A stretch of DNA of 64,000 bases. Origin: Roseomonas sp. KE0001. Its GTDB lineage: Bacteria > Pseudomonadota > Alphaproteobacteria > Acetobacterales > Acetobacteraceae. Positions 47,247 to 56,700 of this stretch are shown here, piece by piece. The stretch lies in contig NZ_RCVQ01000002.1 of assembly GCF_016107285.1 (NCBI RefSeq), positions 1 to 64,000 on the forward strand, in the 5' to 3' direction. The translations under genes and the position numbers were made by a program. The notes below the pieces were generated by a model. It searched no databases. It saw only the letters and a list, made by a program, of their open reading frames with translations, and was not told where the DNA came from. Position 1 is the stretch's first letter. Each line of letters starts with the position of its first letter.

Positions 47247-48380
47247 TTGATCGAGGATATCGACACCACCGCGCGCGAGGTCGTGGCCTCGCTGGGCTGG
47301 GCGCCCGACTGGCTGGTGAGCCTGGGCGTCCTGGCCGTCACGGTGCTGCTGGCGCTGCTGGCGCACCGCGTGCTCTACCGCCTCATCACCCGGCTGGTGC
47401 GGGAGCGGGACCTGTTCTGGCGTTCCCTGGTGGCGCGCACCGAGGGGCCGACGCGCCTGGCGCTCATCATCCCCGCCCTGTCCATCGGCGCCAGCATCGC
47501 GCCGCTCGACGGGGCCCAGGCCAGCATCATGCGCCACGTCCTGGCGATCTGCTTCATCTGCCTGGTGGGCTGGGTGGCGCGGACGGCGCTGCACATCTGG
47601 ACCACCGTCTATCTGCGCCGCTTCAAGCTCGATTCCGAGGACAACCTGCTGGCGCGCAAGCACACCACGCAGTCGCGCATCCTGCAGCGCATCGCCGCCA
47701 TCCTGATCGTCACCGTCACCGCCGCGGCGGCGCTGATGACCTTCGACGGGGTGCGGCAGTATGGCGTCTCGCTGCTCGCCTCCGCCGGCGCCGCCGGCCT
47801 GGTGGTCGGCCTGGCGCTGCAGCCGCTGCTGAAGAACCTGATCGCCGGCATCCAGCTCGCCGTCACCCAGCCGATCCGGCTGGAGGACGCGGTGATCGTC
47901 GAGGGCGAGTGGGGCAATGTCGAGGAGATCACCAGCACCTATGTCGTGGTGCGGCTGTGGGACTGGCGGCGGATGGTGCTGCCGCTCAGCTACTTCATCG
48001 AGAAGCCGTTCCAGAACTGGACGCGCGAGAATTCCTCGCTGATCGGCACGGTCTTCCTCTACACCGACTACACGGCACCGCTGGAGGCCATGCGGCGGCG
48101 GCTGGAGGAGATCGTCCGCGCCTCGCGCAACTGGGACGGCCGGGTGGTCGTGCTGCAGGTGACGGACTTCAAGCCGGCCACCATGGAGGTGCGCATGCTG
48201 GCCAGCGCCAGCTCCGCCGGCCGCGCCTTCGATCTGCGCTGCGAGGTGCGGGAGCAGATGATCGGCTGGCTGCAGGCGCAGCATCCCGGCGCCCTGCCGC
48301 GCCAGCGGGCCGAGATCGACCGGCTGCCGGCGGATGCCTCCTGGATCGCGCCGCGGCAGGAGGCGGTGCCGGCGCAATAG
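47247..48380 (+). CDS. Mechanosensitive channel, MscS family
   Basis: Inner-membrane tension-gated channel of 377 aa. Four or five hydrophobic segments precede the pore helix (SLLASAGAAGLVVGLALQPLLKNLIAGI, about residues 172-198; glycine/alanine-rich, as in TM3 of MscS), followed by the beta domain (DAVIVEGEWGNVEEI) and a C-terminal alpha/beta region. The start is a TTG with AAGGAG 7 bases upstream; no suitable ATG exists nearby. Belongs to the larger MscS-like group rather than the 286-aa E. coli type. Confidence 0.92.
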   Translation: MIEDIDTTAREVVASLGWAPDWLVSLGVLAVTVLLALLAHRVLYRLITRLVRERDLFWRSLVARTEGPTRLALIIPALSIGASIAPLDGAQASIMRHVLAICFICLVGWVARTALHIWTTVYLRRFKLDSEDNLLARKHTTQSRILQRIAAILIVTVTAAAALMTFDGVRQYGVSLLASAGAAGLVVGLALQPLLKNLIAGIQLAVTQPIRLEDAVIVEGEWGNVEEITSTYVVVRLWDWRRMVLPLSYFIEKPFQNWTRENSSLIGTVFLYTDYTAPLEAMRRRLEEIVRASRNWDGRVVVLQVTDFKPATMEVRMLASASSAGRAFDLRCEVREQMIGWLQAQHPGALPRQRAEIDRLPADASWIAPRQEAVPAQ

Positions 48381-48509
48381 GCCGGCGCGCCATCACTTTC
48401 CCGACGGGCGCCGCGCCGCCCGCCCGGGAGGGCAGGCAGGGCGCGGCGCCCGTGCCATTCTCCCGCCGCGCCGGGCCGGAAGAGCCCGGCCGCAGGGAGA
48501 ACCGAAAGA

Positions 48510-49613
48510 ATGTCGCATCTGTCCCGCGATCTGTCCCGCCGCCTGCTGCTCGGCACCGCCGCCGCCCCCGCCGCTGCCCTGATCCATCCGGCCGCCGCGC
48601 AGCAGGCTCCGCCGCGCGACTACGGGCGGGGCGCGCCCCCCATGCGCTACCCCGACGCCGACATCGTGGCGCTGGACCCGAAGCGCTTCACCGCGCGGCT
48701 CGGCAACAGCGCCATCCGCCGTGTCTGGACCGGCATGGGCTGGGCCGAGGGTCCGGCCTGGCACGCCACCGGCCGCTTCCTGGTCTGGTCCGATATCCCG
48801 AACGACGAATGCCTGCGGCTGACCGAGGAGGATCTGCACGTCTCCCGCCGCTTCCGCAGCCCCTCCGGCTACTCCAACGGCAACACCTTCGACCGCGAGG
48901 GGCGGCAGATCGCCTGCCGGCATTTCCACCGCGACGTGGTGCGCTACGAGCCCGAGGGCGGGCTCACCGTGCTCGCCGCGCGCGGGCCGGACGGGCCGTT
49001 CAACGCGCCGAACGACGTGGTGGTGCATCCGGCCGATGGCGGCATCTGGTTCACCGATCCCGGCTATGGCGCGCTGATGGACTACGAGGGCAATCGCCTG
49101 CCCGAGGCGGCGACCTCGCCGCGCCCGCTGATCAAGGAGGCGGTCTACCGCATCGACCCCGCCAGCGGCGCGGTCGCCAAGGTCACGGACGCGCCCTACA
49201 AGCCGAACGGCCTCTGCTTCAGCCCGGACTACCGGACCCTCTACGTGGCCGATACCGGCCTGTCGCACTACCCGGAGGCGAAGAGCATCGTCTGGGCCTT
49301 CGGGGTGGACGGCACCGGCCTGCGCGACCCCCGCACCTTCTGCTCCATGGAGATGGACGGCCGCACCGGCATGGCGGACGGCATCCGCTGCGACGAGAGC
49401 GGCAACCTTTGGGTCGGCGCCGGCTGGGTGGGGGACGGCTATGACGGGGTGCATGTCTTCGCCCCCGACGGGCAGCGCATCGGGCTGATCAGGCTGCCCG
49501 AGATCTGCGCCAACCTCTGCTTCGGCGGCACCCGGCGCAACCGGCTGTTCATGACCGCCGGCCAGTCGCTCTACATGGTGCCGGTGGAGACGCGCGGCGC
49601 GCATTTCTGCTGA
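48510..49613 (+). CDS. SMP-30/gluconolactonase-family protein, Tat-exported
   Basis: A 367-aa predicted six-bladed propeller lactonase. The N-terminus has a twin-arginine signal (SRRLLLGTAAAP) cut near HPAAAQQ. Conserved metal and substrate positions appear in AEGPAW (E), NAPNDVVVHPADGGIWFTDPGYG (N, D) and ADGIRCDESGNLWVG (D). Such enzymes hydrolyse sugar lactones such as gluconolactone or xylonolactone; periplasmic sugar oxidation is common in acetic-acid-bacterium relatives, which makes a role there plausible. GGGAG is 11 bases before the ATG. Confidence 0.9.
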   Translation: MSHLSRDLSRRLLLGTAAAPAAALIHPAAAQQAPPRDYGRGAPPMRYPDADIVALDPKRFTARLGNSAIRRVWTGMGWAEGPAWHATGRFLVWSDIPNDECLRLTEEDLHVSRRFRSPSGYSNGNTFDREGRQIACRHFHRDVVRYEPEGGLTVLAARGPDGPFNAPNDVVVHPADGGIWFTDPGYGALMDYEGNRLPEAATSPRPLIKEAVYRIDPASGAVAKVTDAPYKPNGLCFSPDYRTLYVADTGLSHYPEAKSIVWAFGVDGTGLRDPRTFCSMEMDGRTGMADGIRCDESGNLWVGAGWVGDGYDGVHVFAPDGQRIGLIRLPEICANLCFGGTRRNRLFMTAGQSLYMVPVETRGAHFC

Positions 49614-49680
49614 GGCGCCGGAGCCCGGCCGGGGAAGGCGCCAGGGGAGGCGGGGCGCGCCCTGGAGCGTTTGTTTTTGC

Positions 49681-49730
49681 GAGCATCTTCACCCGATCCG
49701 GTGGTTCCACCGGATCGGGATCTGCTCTAG
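49681..49730. repeat. Palindromic intergenic element with TAGAGC-type end
   Basis: A perfect 13-bp inverted repeat (CCCGATCCGGTGG, TT, then its complement; 49692-49719) flanked by GAGCA on one side and TGCTCTAG on the other. It resembles the small dispersed palindromes found between genes in many alphaproteobacteria. Its right end supplies the TAG stop codon of the AsmA gene on the minus strand. As RNA it would also be a strong hairpin between two convergent genes. Confidence 0.6.
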
Positions 49731-51571
49731 CGCGGCGTCAGGCAGGGGTTGCGCCGCGCGAAGGGGCGCAGCTCCGGCAGCAGGCGGTTCACCACGTCGG
49801 GCGCCGCCAGCAGGGCGCGCCCCTCGGCGGACCAGCGGGCGGGGCGGATCTGCGGATCGTCGATGCTGCCGCTGACCCGCACCGGGATGTCGAGCGCCAG
49901 GCTGCCGGTGGTGTCGCGCTGGCTGCCGATGATCATGTCCATCTGCCGCCGCCGCAGGTCGATGCTGCCATTGCCGGCGATGGTGCCCTCGCGGGCGCGG
50001 AGCCGCAGCGGCGCCACCGTGGCCTCGCCGCCACGGAGGTCCACCACGGCGATCAGGCAGGCGATCGGGCTGCCGCCCTCGGCGGCGCGGAACAGGCTGC
50101 GCAGGTCGAGCGAGGCGATCTCCAGCAGCCGCCGCTGCACCTGCCCGCCCCGCATGGCGATCACCGCCGAGGCATGGGCCGTGCTCGCCGCCGCCTTCAG
50201 CGTGCGGCCGCGTGCCTGCACGGCGAAGCGCCCGTCCACACGGCCCGAGAGCGGCAGGGCGCCGAGGCCGAGGGCGCGGCGCACCGCCTTGATCTGCAGG
50301 CCGCTGGCCTCGGTGCCGGCCTGGATATGGCCGGTCTCGACCGCGCCCTCGGCGGTGATGCGGCCGCCGAGATAGGTGAGGGCGAGCTGCTCCACCGTGA
50401 TCCGCCCCGGCGCCAGCGCGGCGGCGAGCCGCGCCTCGGTGGCGCGGAGGGCGCCGAAATCGAGCCGCTCGGCCGTCAGCTCGGCCTGCACCACGGTATC
50501 GGGTGCCTGGTCCACCGCCAGGGTCAGGTCCGCCGCCGTGCCGCCGCTGTGCCGGCGGTCGAGCAGGGCGTCGAGGTCGAGATGGCCGAAATCCAGCGCC
50601 GCCTCGATGGCGTCCGCCTGGCCGTCGGCCCCTTCCCGCAGGACCAGGCGGCGCCCCGCGATCGCCGCCTCGCCCAGCGCGCCGGTGATGCCGTCGAGCC
50701 GCCAGAGCGCGCCCTGGTGCAGGAGGTTGCCGGCCAGCCGCAGCGCCGGGGCGCCCTTCTCGGCCGCCTCCAGCCCGGCGATGCGGAGCAGCGTGTCCAG
50801 CGCCGGCGCCTCCAGGCTGAGCGCCCCCTCGGCGCCGTCCAGGTTCAGCGGGTCGGTCATGCCGCCCTGGAAGCGCAGCCAGGTCTCCTCCCCCGCCCGC
50901 AGCCGCAGCGCCGCGGGGAAGGGGGCCGCCGTGTCGCGCAGGGCGTCGAAGGAGGCGAGGTCGCCCTCCAGCGCCACCGGCACGTCGTTGTAGCGCCCCT
51001 CGGCGGTGAGGCGGACCGGCGCGGCGGCATCGGCGGCGGCGAGCGCCACGGCGTCCAGCTCGGTGCGCAGCAGGGCGCCGCCGCTGGTGCGGAAGGTGAT
51101 GGCGATATCGCGCAGCCGGGCATCGAGCAGCGTCGGGAAGCCGGCGCGGCCCGTATCGGTGGCGTCGGCGGCGGTGGCGTTCTCCGCCTCGCCGAACTTC
51201 CAGTTCTTGCGGCCGCCGGCCTCGCGCTCGAGGATCAGCCGCAGCCCCTCGGCCTCCAGCCGCCGCAGCCGCGGCGCGCCGCCAAGGAGGGAGAGCGCTT
51301 CGACCTCGGCCGTCAGCCCGTCGAGCGCCAGCATCTCGGGGCGGCTGCCGCCGGGAAGATTGGCCAGCCGCAGCCCCTCCAGCCGCAGCGTCACCCAGCG
51401 GCCGGGGCTGACATGCAGCGCCGCCACGCTGACCGGGCGGCCGAGCCGGGCCGTGGCCCAGCGCGCGGCCAGCGGGGCAAGATCGACCCGCCCGAGCAGC
51501 AGGATGGCGGCGGCCAGCAGCAGGGCGAGGCCGCACAGACTCCAGGCCAGCCAGCGGAGGGCGCGTGTCAT
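49727..51571 (-). CDS. AsmA-family envelope protein
   Basis: A 614-aa protein with one N-terminal membrane anchor (about 10-28) and a long periplasmic beta-rich region; the AsmA N-terminal motif is RPVSVAALHVSPGRWVTLRLEGLRL and the C-terminal AsmA_2-like part has VRVSGSIDDPQIRP. Such proteins bridge the two membranes and take part in phospholipid transport or outer-membrane assembly. The stop codon lies inside the palindromic repeat, so the last residues (ARRNPCLTPR) may be altered relative to homologues. Confidence 0.88.
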   Translation of the reverse strand: MTRALRWLAWSLCGLALLLAAAILLLGRVDLAPLAARWATARLGRPVSVAALHVSPGRWVTLRLEGLRLANLPGGSRPEMLALDGLTAEVEALSLLGGAPRLRRLEAEGLRLILEREAGGRKNWKFGEAENATAADATDTGRAGFPTLLDARLRDIAITFRTSGGALLRTELDAVALAAADAAAPVRLTAEGRYNDVPVALEGDLASFDALRDTAAPFPAALRLRAGEETWLRFQGGMTDPLNLDGAEGALSLEAPALDTLLRIAGLEAAEKGAPALRLAGNLLHQGALWRLDGITGALGEAAIAGRRLVLREGADGQADAIEAALDFGHLDLDALLDRRHSGGTAADLTLAVDQAPDTVVQAELTAERLDFGALRATEARLAAALAPGRITVEQLALTYLGGRITAEGAVETGHIQAGTEASGLQIKAVRRALGLGALPLSGRVDGRFAVQARGRTLKAAASTAHASAVIAMRGGQVQRRLLEIASLDLRSLFRAAEGGSPIACLIAVVDLRGGEATVAPLRLRAREGTIAGNGSIDLRRRQMDMIIGSQRDTTGSLALDIPVRVSGSIDDPQIRPARWSAEGRALLAAPDVVNRLLPELRPFARRNPCLTPR

Positions 51572-51590
51572 GCCACGCAGCCTGACCCGA

Positions 51591-51956
51591 TCAGGGCCCG
51601 GCCGCCAGCCGGAAGCGGGCGGTGGTCACGCTGTCCTGTTCCAGCGCGGCCAGGATGGCGGCACGCCCGGCGGCGCTGCGGGTCACGGCGACGACACCGT
51701 CGAACCAGGGAAGCTGGCCGCGCAGCCGCGCCTGGAAGAGACGGTCGAGCGCCAGGGCCACGGAGCTGCGCGGCTGGCAGCACAGGCAACCCGCAGGGTG
51801 GGCGGCGGCGGCCAGCACCGGCGCGGCGAAAGGCTCGACCCGCGCGGGGGCCGGCGGCAGGCCGGCGCCATCCTCGGCCAGCACCACGGCGCCCGGCGGC
51901 GCGTCGGGCACGTCCAGCAGGCGGACGGGGATGCGGGCATCGAGGGACCAGGCCAT
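51591..51956 (-). CDS. Hypothetical protein with CLCC motif
   Basis: A 121-aa cytoplasmic protein. It holds GCLCC near residue 58, similar to the GCxCC motif of CobW/G3E metal-chaperone GTPases, then LALDRLFQARLRGQLPWFDGVVAV and EQDSVTTARFRL. There is no P-loop, so it is not a GTPase itself. It may be a partial relative of CobW-type proteins or a small metal-binding protein; I cannot name it. The ATG at 51956 is used, with a TTG three codons upstream as alternative. It precedes AsmA by 19 bases on the same strand. Confidence 0.65.
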   Translation of the reverse strand: MAWSLDARIPVRLLDVPDAPPGAVVLAEDGAGLPPAPARVEPFAAPVLAAAAHPAGCLCCQPRSSVALALDRLFQARLRGQLPWFDGVVAVTRSAAGRAAILAALEQDSVTTARFRLAAGP

Positions 51957-52105
51957 GGCGCGCAAGATGGGGATGCGGGGAACCGCACGGCAAGCCCGGG
52001 CGTCATCGGCCCCCCACGCCCGGCCGGCGCATGGCGTCCCGGGGAGACAGGCCCGGGGCCCGGTGCCATGATGCCCTCCGCAACCGGCACCGCTCCCTTC
52101 CAGCC

Positions 52106-52665
52106 ATGTCCTATTCCGGCCCGATCATCGACGCCCACCACCATCTCTGGGATCTGTCGCTCGGCCGGCATCCCTGGATCACCGGCGCGGGCGTCGCGGC
52201 GCTCGGCGACGTCGCCTACCTGCGGCGCGACTACGGCCTCGCCGAGCTGCGCTCCGACATGGAGGGGCAGGGCGTGGTCGGCTCCGTGCATGTCGAGGCG
52301 CTGTGGGACCGCGCGCGCGACCCGGTGGAGGAGACCCGCTGGCTCGAGGGGCTGGCGCGGCCCGTCGGCCTGCCGCCCGGCATCGCCGCGCGCTACGTCG
52401 CCTCTGTTCCGCTCGGCCGGCCCGGCGCCGCCGAGATCCTGTCGCGGCAGCTCGCCGCCTCCCCGCGCGTGGTGGGCCTGCGGGAGACGGTGCGCTGGCG
52501 GACCTCGCCAGCCAGCAGCGCATCGCCGGCGAATTGCAGCTCCACGCCTTCCAGGATGTGCCCTACATCCCGCTCGGCCAGTATTTCTACGCCACCGCGC
52601 ACCGCAAGGAGCTGACGGGCATGCTGGACGGCTTCCCGGTCTTCTGGAACCTCGCGCGCGGGTGA
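52106..52665 (+). pseudogene. Chimeric remnant: amidohydrolase 5' part joined to a peptide-binding protein 3' end
   Basis: The first ~131 codons (52106-52498) encode the N-terminus of a COG3618 amidohydrolase (IIDAHHHLWDL, VVGLRETVRW). At about 52500 homology switches, in a different frame, to the last ~54 residues of an ABC-type oligopeptide-binding protein (SBP_bac_5: AFQDVPYIPLGQYF, GFPVFWNLARG), ending at 52663-52665. Read through from the ATG, the first frame runs to unrelated residues and stops near 52615. Neither gene has its other half nearby, so a deletion or rearrangement fused two genes at GCGCTGGCG. Both functions are lost. Confidence 0.82.
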
Positions 52666-52741
52666 TGCGGCGCCTGGCGGGGGCGTGTCCAATCCCCGCT
52701 TTCCAGGCCTCGGGCCAGCAGGGCGGTCCGCCATGAGGCTG

Positions 52742-52763
52742 GACATAAGGATATCTTTATGTC
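52742..52763. promoter_or_regulatory. Candidate SahR operator before the sahR-metH operon
   Basis: Arms GACATAAGGAT and ATCTTTATGTC are reverse complements in 10 of 11 positions and form an AT-rich palindrome ending 11 bases before the regulator start codon. The position is ideal for autorepression, and the outer arms match the site before ahcY. Confidence 0.7.
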
Positions 52764-52774
52764 ATCCGCAGCCC

Positions 52775-53734
52775 ATGGAGCCCCTGCTGGCGCAACTGCG
52801 CGCCGCCGCCGAACCGACCCGCCTGCGCCTGCTGGCCCTCTGCGCCCGCGGCGCCTTCTGTGTGTCCGAGCTGTGCGCCATCCTCGGCCAGTCCCAGCCC
52901 CGCCTGTCCCGCCACCTGAAGCTGCTGGTCGAGGCCGGGTTGCTGGAGCGGCTGCCCGAGGGCGCCAATGTCTATGTCCAGCTGGCGCCCGAGGCCGACC
53001 TCGCCCGGCAGATCCTGGCTCGGCTGCCGGAGGATGACCCGACCATCGCCGCCGACCGCCGCGCCAGCGCCCGCATCGCCGCCGAGCGCGCCCGCGAGGC
53101 CTCGGAGGCCTTCCGCCGCGATGGCGCCGACTGGGACGAGATGCGCGCCCTCGGCCTTCCCGCCGCGGCGATCGAGGCGGCGCTGCTGCGGCTGCTGCCG
53201 GAGCGGCTCGACCGGCTGGCCGATATCGGCACCGGCACGGGCCGCCTGCTGGAGGTGACGGCGCCGCGCGCCCGGGCGGTGCTCGGCCTCGATGCCAGCC
53301 GCGACATGCTGGCCCTGGCCCGCGCCCGCCTGGCCGAGCGCGGCATCGGCAATGCCTCCGTCCGGCTGGCCGACATGTACCGCCTGCCGCTGCCCGATGC
53401 CGGCTTCGACGCCGCCACGCTGCAGATGGTGCTGCATTATGCCGAGGACCCGGCGGCGGCGCTGGCCGAGGCGGCGCGGCTGCTGCGCCCCGGCGGCCTG
53501 CTGCTGGTCATCGACCTGGCGCCGCATGGCCGGGGCGAGTTGCTCGCCGGCATGGCGCATCTCTGGCCCGGCTTCGACGATGCCGGCATGGCGGGCTGGC
53601 TCGGCGCCGCCGGCTGCGCGCCCCTGCCGGCCACCACCCTGCCGGGGCCGGACGACCTCCAGGTCCGCATCTGGCCGGCGCGCCGCCTCGCCGTTCCGCT
53701 CGCCGCCCTCTCCGAATCCACCCTGACACTCTGA
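52775..53734 (+). CDS. SahR-like ArsR-family regulator fused to a SAM-dependent methyltransferase domain
   Basis: A 319-aa protein: winged helix of the ArsR family (about 1-90; LAAAAEPTRLRLLALC-like start, FCVSELCAILGQSQPRLSRHLKLL) and a class I methyltransferase domain (about 140-290; LADIGTGTGRLLE, LRPGGLLLVIDLAPHG). In alphaproteobacteria such fusions match SahR, which represses methionine-cycle genes and responds to S-adenosylhomocysteine. No metal-binding cysteine pair typical of ArsR or SmtB sits in the DNA-binding helices. The ATG at 52775 follows the operator; an upstream in-frame ATG (52733) would place the operator inside the gene. It is 15 bases before metH. Confidence 0.88.
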   Translation: MEPLLAQLRAAAEPTRLRLLALCARGAFCVSELCAILGQSQPRLSRHLKLLVEAGLLERLPEGANVYVQLAPEADLARQILARLPEDDPTIAADRRASARIAAERAREASEAFRRDGADWDEMRALGLPAAAIEAALLRLLPERLDRLADIGTGTGRLLEVTAPRARAVLGLDASRDMLALARARLAERGIGNASVRLADMYRLPLPDAGFDAATLQMVLHYAEDPAAALAEAARLLRPGGLLLVIDLAPHGRGELLAGMAHLWPGFDDAGMAGWLGAAGCAPLPATTLPGPDDLQVRIWPARRLAVPLAALSESTLTL

Positions 53735-53749
53735 AGGAAGGCCCTGCCC

Positions 53750-56700
53750 ATGGCCCGTCCGCCCCTGCTCCAAGCCCTGCGCGACCGCGTCCTGCTGTGT
53801 GACGGCGGCATGGGCTCGCGCGTGCAGGCGCTGACCCTCGATGTCGAGAAGGACTATTGGGGCAAGGAGAACTGCACCGAGGTGCTGAACCTCTCGCGCC
53901 CCGACCTCGTGCGCGACATCCATCGCGGCTACTACGAGGCCGGCTCCGACATGGTGCTGACCAACTCCTTCGGCGGCTCGCCCATCACGCTGGAGGAGTT
54001 CGAGCTCGGCGCCCGCGCCTTCGAGATCAACCGGCTCTCGGTCGAACTGGCGCGCGAGGCGGCGGAGAGCTTCGCCGATGGCCGCGACCGCTGGGTGATC
54101 GGCGATATCGGCCCGGGCACCAAGCTGCCCTCCCTCGGCCATATCGACTACGACACGCTGGAGGCGGCGCTCACCGAGCAGTGCCGCGGCCTGATCGCCG
54201 GCGGCGCCGACGCGCTGCTGACCGAGACCAACCAGGACACGCTGTTCATCAAGGCCGCCGTCAACGCCGCCAGGATCGCGCGGCGCGAGGCGGGCAGCGA
54301 GATCCCCGTCTTCGTGCAGGTGACGGTCGAGACCACCGGCACGCTGCTGGTGGGCAGCGACATCGCCGCCGCGACCACGGTGGTGCAGGCGCTCGACGTG
54401 CCGCTGATCGGCCTGAACTGCGCGACCGGGCCGCAGGAGATGGCCGAGCACGTCCGCTACCTGTCGCAGAACTGGCCCGGCCTGATCTCGGTGCAGCCCA
54501 ATGCCGGCCTGCCCGAACTGGTCGATGGCCGGACGCACTACCCGCTCGCCGCCGAGGAGATGGCGGTGTGGATGGAGCGTTTCGTCAGCGAGGACGGCGT
54601 CAACCTGGTGGGCGGCTGCTGCGGCACCTCCATCCCGCATATCCAGGCGCTGGACGCCATGCTGCGGCGGGTCGATGGCGGCCGCTTCCGCCCCGCGCCG
54701 GTGCGGCGCAGCGTCCACTGGGTGCCCGCCGTCGCCAGCCTCTACGGCGCGACGACGCTGCGGCAGGAGAACGCCTATTTCTCCATCGGCGAGCGCTGCA
54801 ACGCCAATGGCTCCAAGGCGTGGCGCGAGCGGCAGGCGGCGCATGACTGGGATGCCTGCGTCTCCATCGGGCGCGAGCAGGTGGGGGAGGGCTCCAACTC
54901 CCTCGATATCTGCACCGCCTTCGTCGGCCGCGACGAGCGCGCCGAGATGGACGAGGTGGTCCGCCGCTTCACCGGCAGCGTCAACGCGCCGCTGGTGATC
55001 GATTCCACCGAGACGCCGGTGATCGAGAGCGCGCTGAAGCTGCATGGCGGCAAGCCGATCATCAACTCGATCAACTTCGAGGATGGCGAGGGCCACGCGA
55101 CCGACCGGCTGGTGCTGGCCAGGAAGTTCGGCGCCGCCGTCATCGCGCTCACCATCGACGAGGTGGGCATGGCGAAGACGCCGGAGGACAAGCTGCGCAT
55201 CGCCGAGCGCCTGGTGGATTTCGCCTGCAACAAGCATGGCCTGCCGCAGAGCGACCTGCTGATCGATCCGCTGACCTTCACCATCGCGACCGGCAACGAG
55301 GACGACCGCAAGCTCGGGCAATGGACGTTGGAGGGCATCCGCCTGATCCGCGAGAAGTTCCCCGACATCCAGATCATCCTCGGCCTGTCCAACATCTCCT
55401 TCGGCCTGAACCCGGCGGCGCGGCATGTGCTGAACAGCGTGTTCCTCGACCACGCGGTGAAGGCGGGCATGACCGGCGCCATCGTGCATGTCAGCAAGAT
55501 CAAGCCGCTGCACAGCATCCCGCCCGAGGAGGTGAAGGTCGCCGAGGACCTGATCTTCGACCGCCGCGCCGAGGGCTACGACCCGCTGCAGAAGCTGCTC
55601 GAGATCTTCGCCGGCCGCAAGGCGGCGGATGCCGCCAAGAAGGTGAAGGCCGAGACGGTCGAAGGCCGGCTGAAGGACCGCATCATCGACGGCGACCGCA
55701 AGGGGCTGGACGAGGAGCTGCAGGACGCGCTCGACAAGGGCATCAAGCCGCTCGACATCATCAACACCATCCTGCTCGACGGCATGAAGGTGGTGGGCGA
55801 GCTGTTCGGCTCCGGCAAGATGCAGCTGCCCTTCGTGCTGCAGAGCGCGGAAACCATGAAGGCGGCTGTCGCCTACCTCGAGCCGCACATGGAGAAGATC
55901 GAGGGGCAGGAGAAGGGCACCATCGTCCTCGCCACGGTGAAGGGCGACGTGCACGACATCGGCAAGAACCTGGTCGACATCATCCTGACCAACAACGGCT
56001 ACAAGGTGGTCAACCTCGGCATCAAGGTGCCGCTGAACGACATGGTCGCCGCGGTGCGCGCGCACCGGGCGCATGCCATCGGCATGTCCGGCCTGCTGGT
56101 GAAGTCCACCGTGGTGATGAAGGAGAACCTCGAGGAGATGGCGCGGCAGGGGCTCGACCTGCCCGTTCTGCTGGGCGGCGCCGCGCTGACCCGCAACTTC
56201 GTCGAGGATGACTGCGTGCGCGCCTATGCGGTGGGCGAGAGCCCCGGCGGCCGCGTCGCCTATGCGCGCGACGCCTTCGACGGGCTGCACCTGATGGACC
56301 GCGTGATGGGCAGCGACTTCGACGCCTATCTCGCCTCGCTGCAGCAGAAGCGGGCCGGCAAGTCGAGGAACACGGCGCGGGTGCTGGGGCAGGCCGACCC
56401 GCGCGGCTTCGCCCCCGTCGATCTCGCCTATGCCGAGGAGCGCCGCCGCCGCATGACCGCCGACGAGGCGGTGCCCCGGCCGCCCTTCTGGGGCAGCCGC
56501 GTCCTGCAGGCCGACCCCCGCGCCATCGTGCCCTTCATCAACGAGCGCAGCCTGTACCAGTTCCAGTGGGGCTTCCGGAAGCAGGGCCGCTCGCTCGACG
56601 ACTTCATCGGCTGGGCGAAGCAGGAATTGCGGCCGGTGCTGAAGCGCATGCTGGCGCTGGCGGAGCAGGAGAGGATCCTCGCCCCCCAGGCCATCTACGG

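Noticed and set aside
52733-52774. An earlier ATG for the SahR-like gene
   Set aside because: It would put the palindromic operator inside the coding region and adds residues absent from ArsR-family N-termini.
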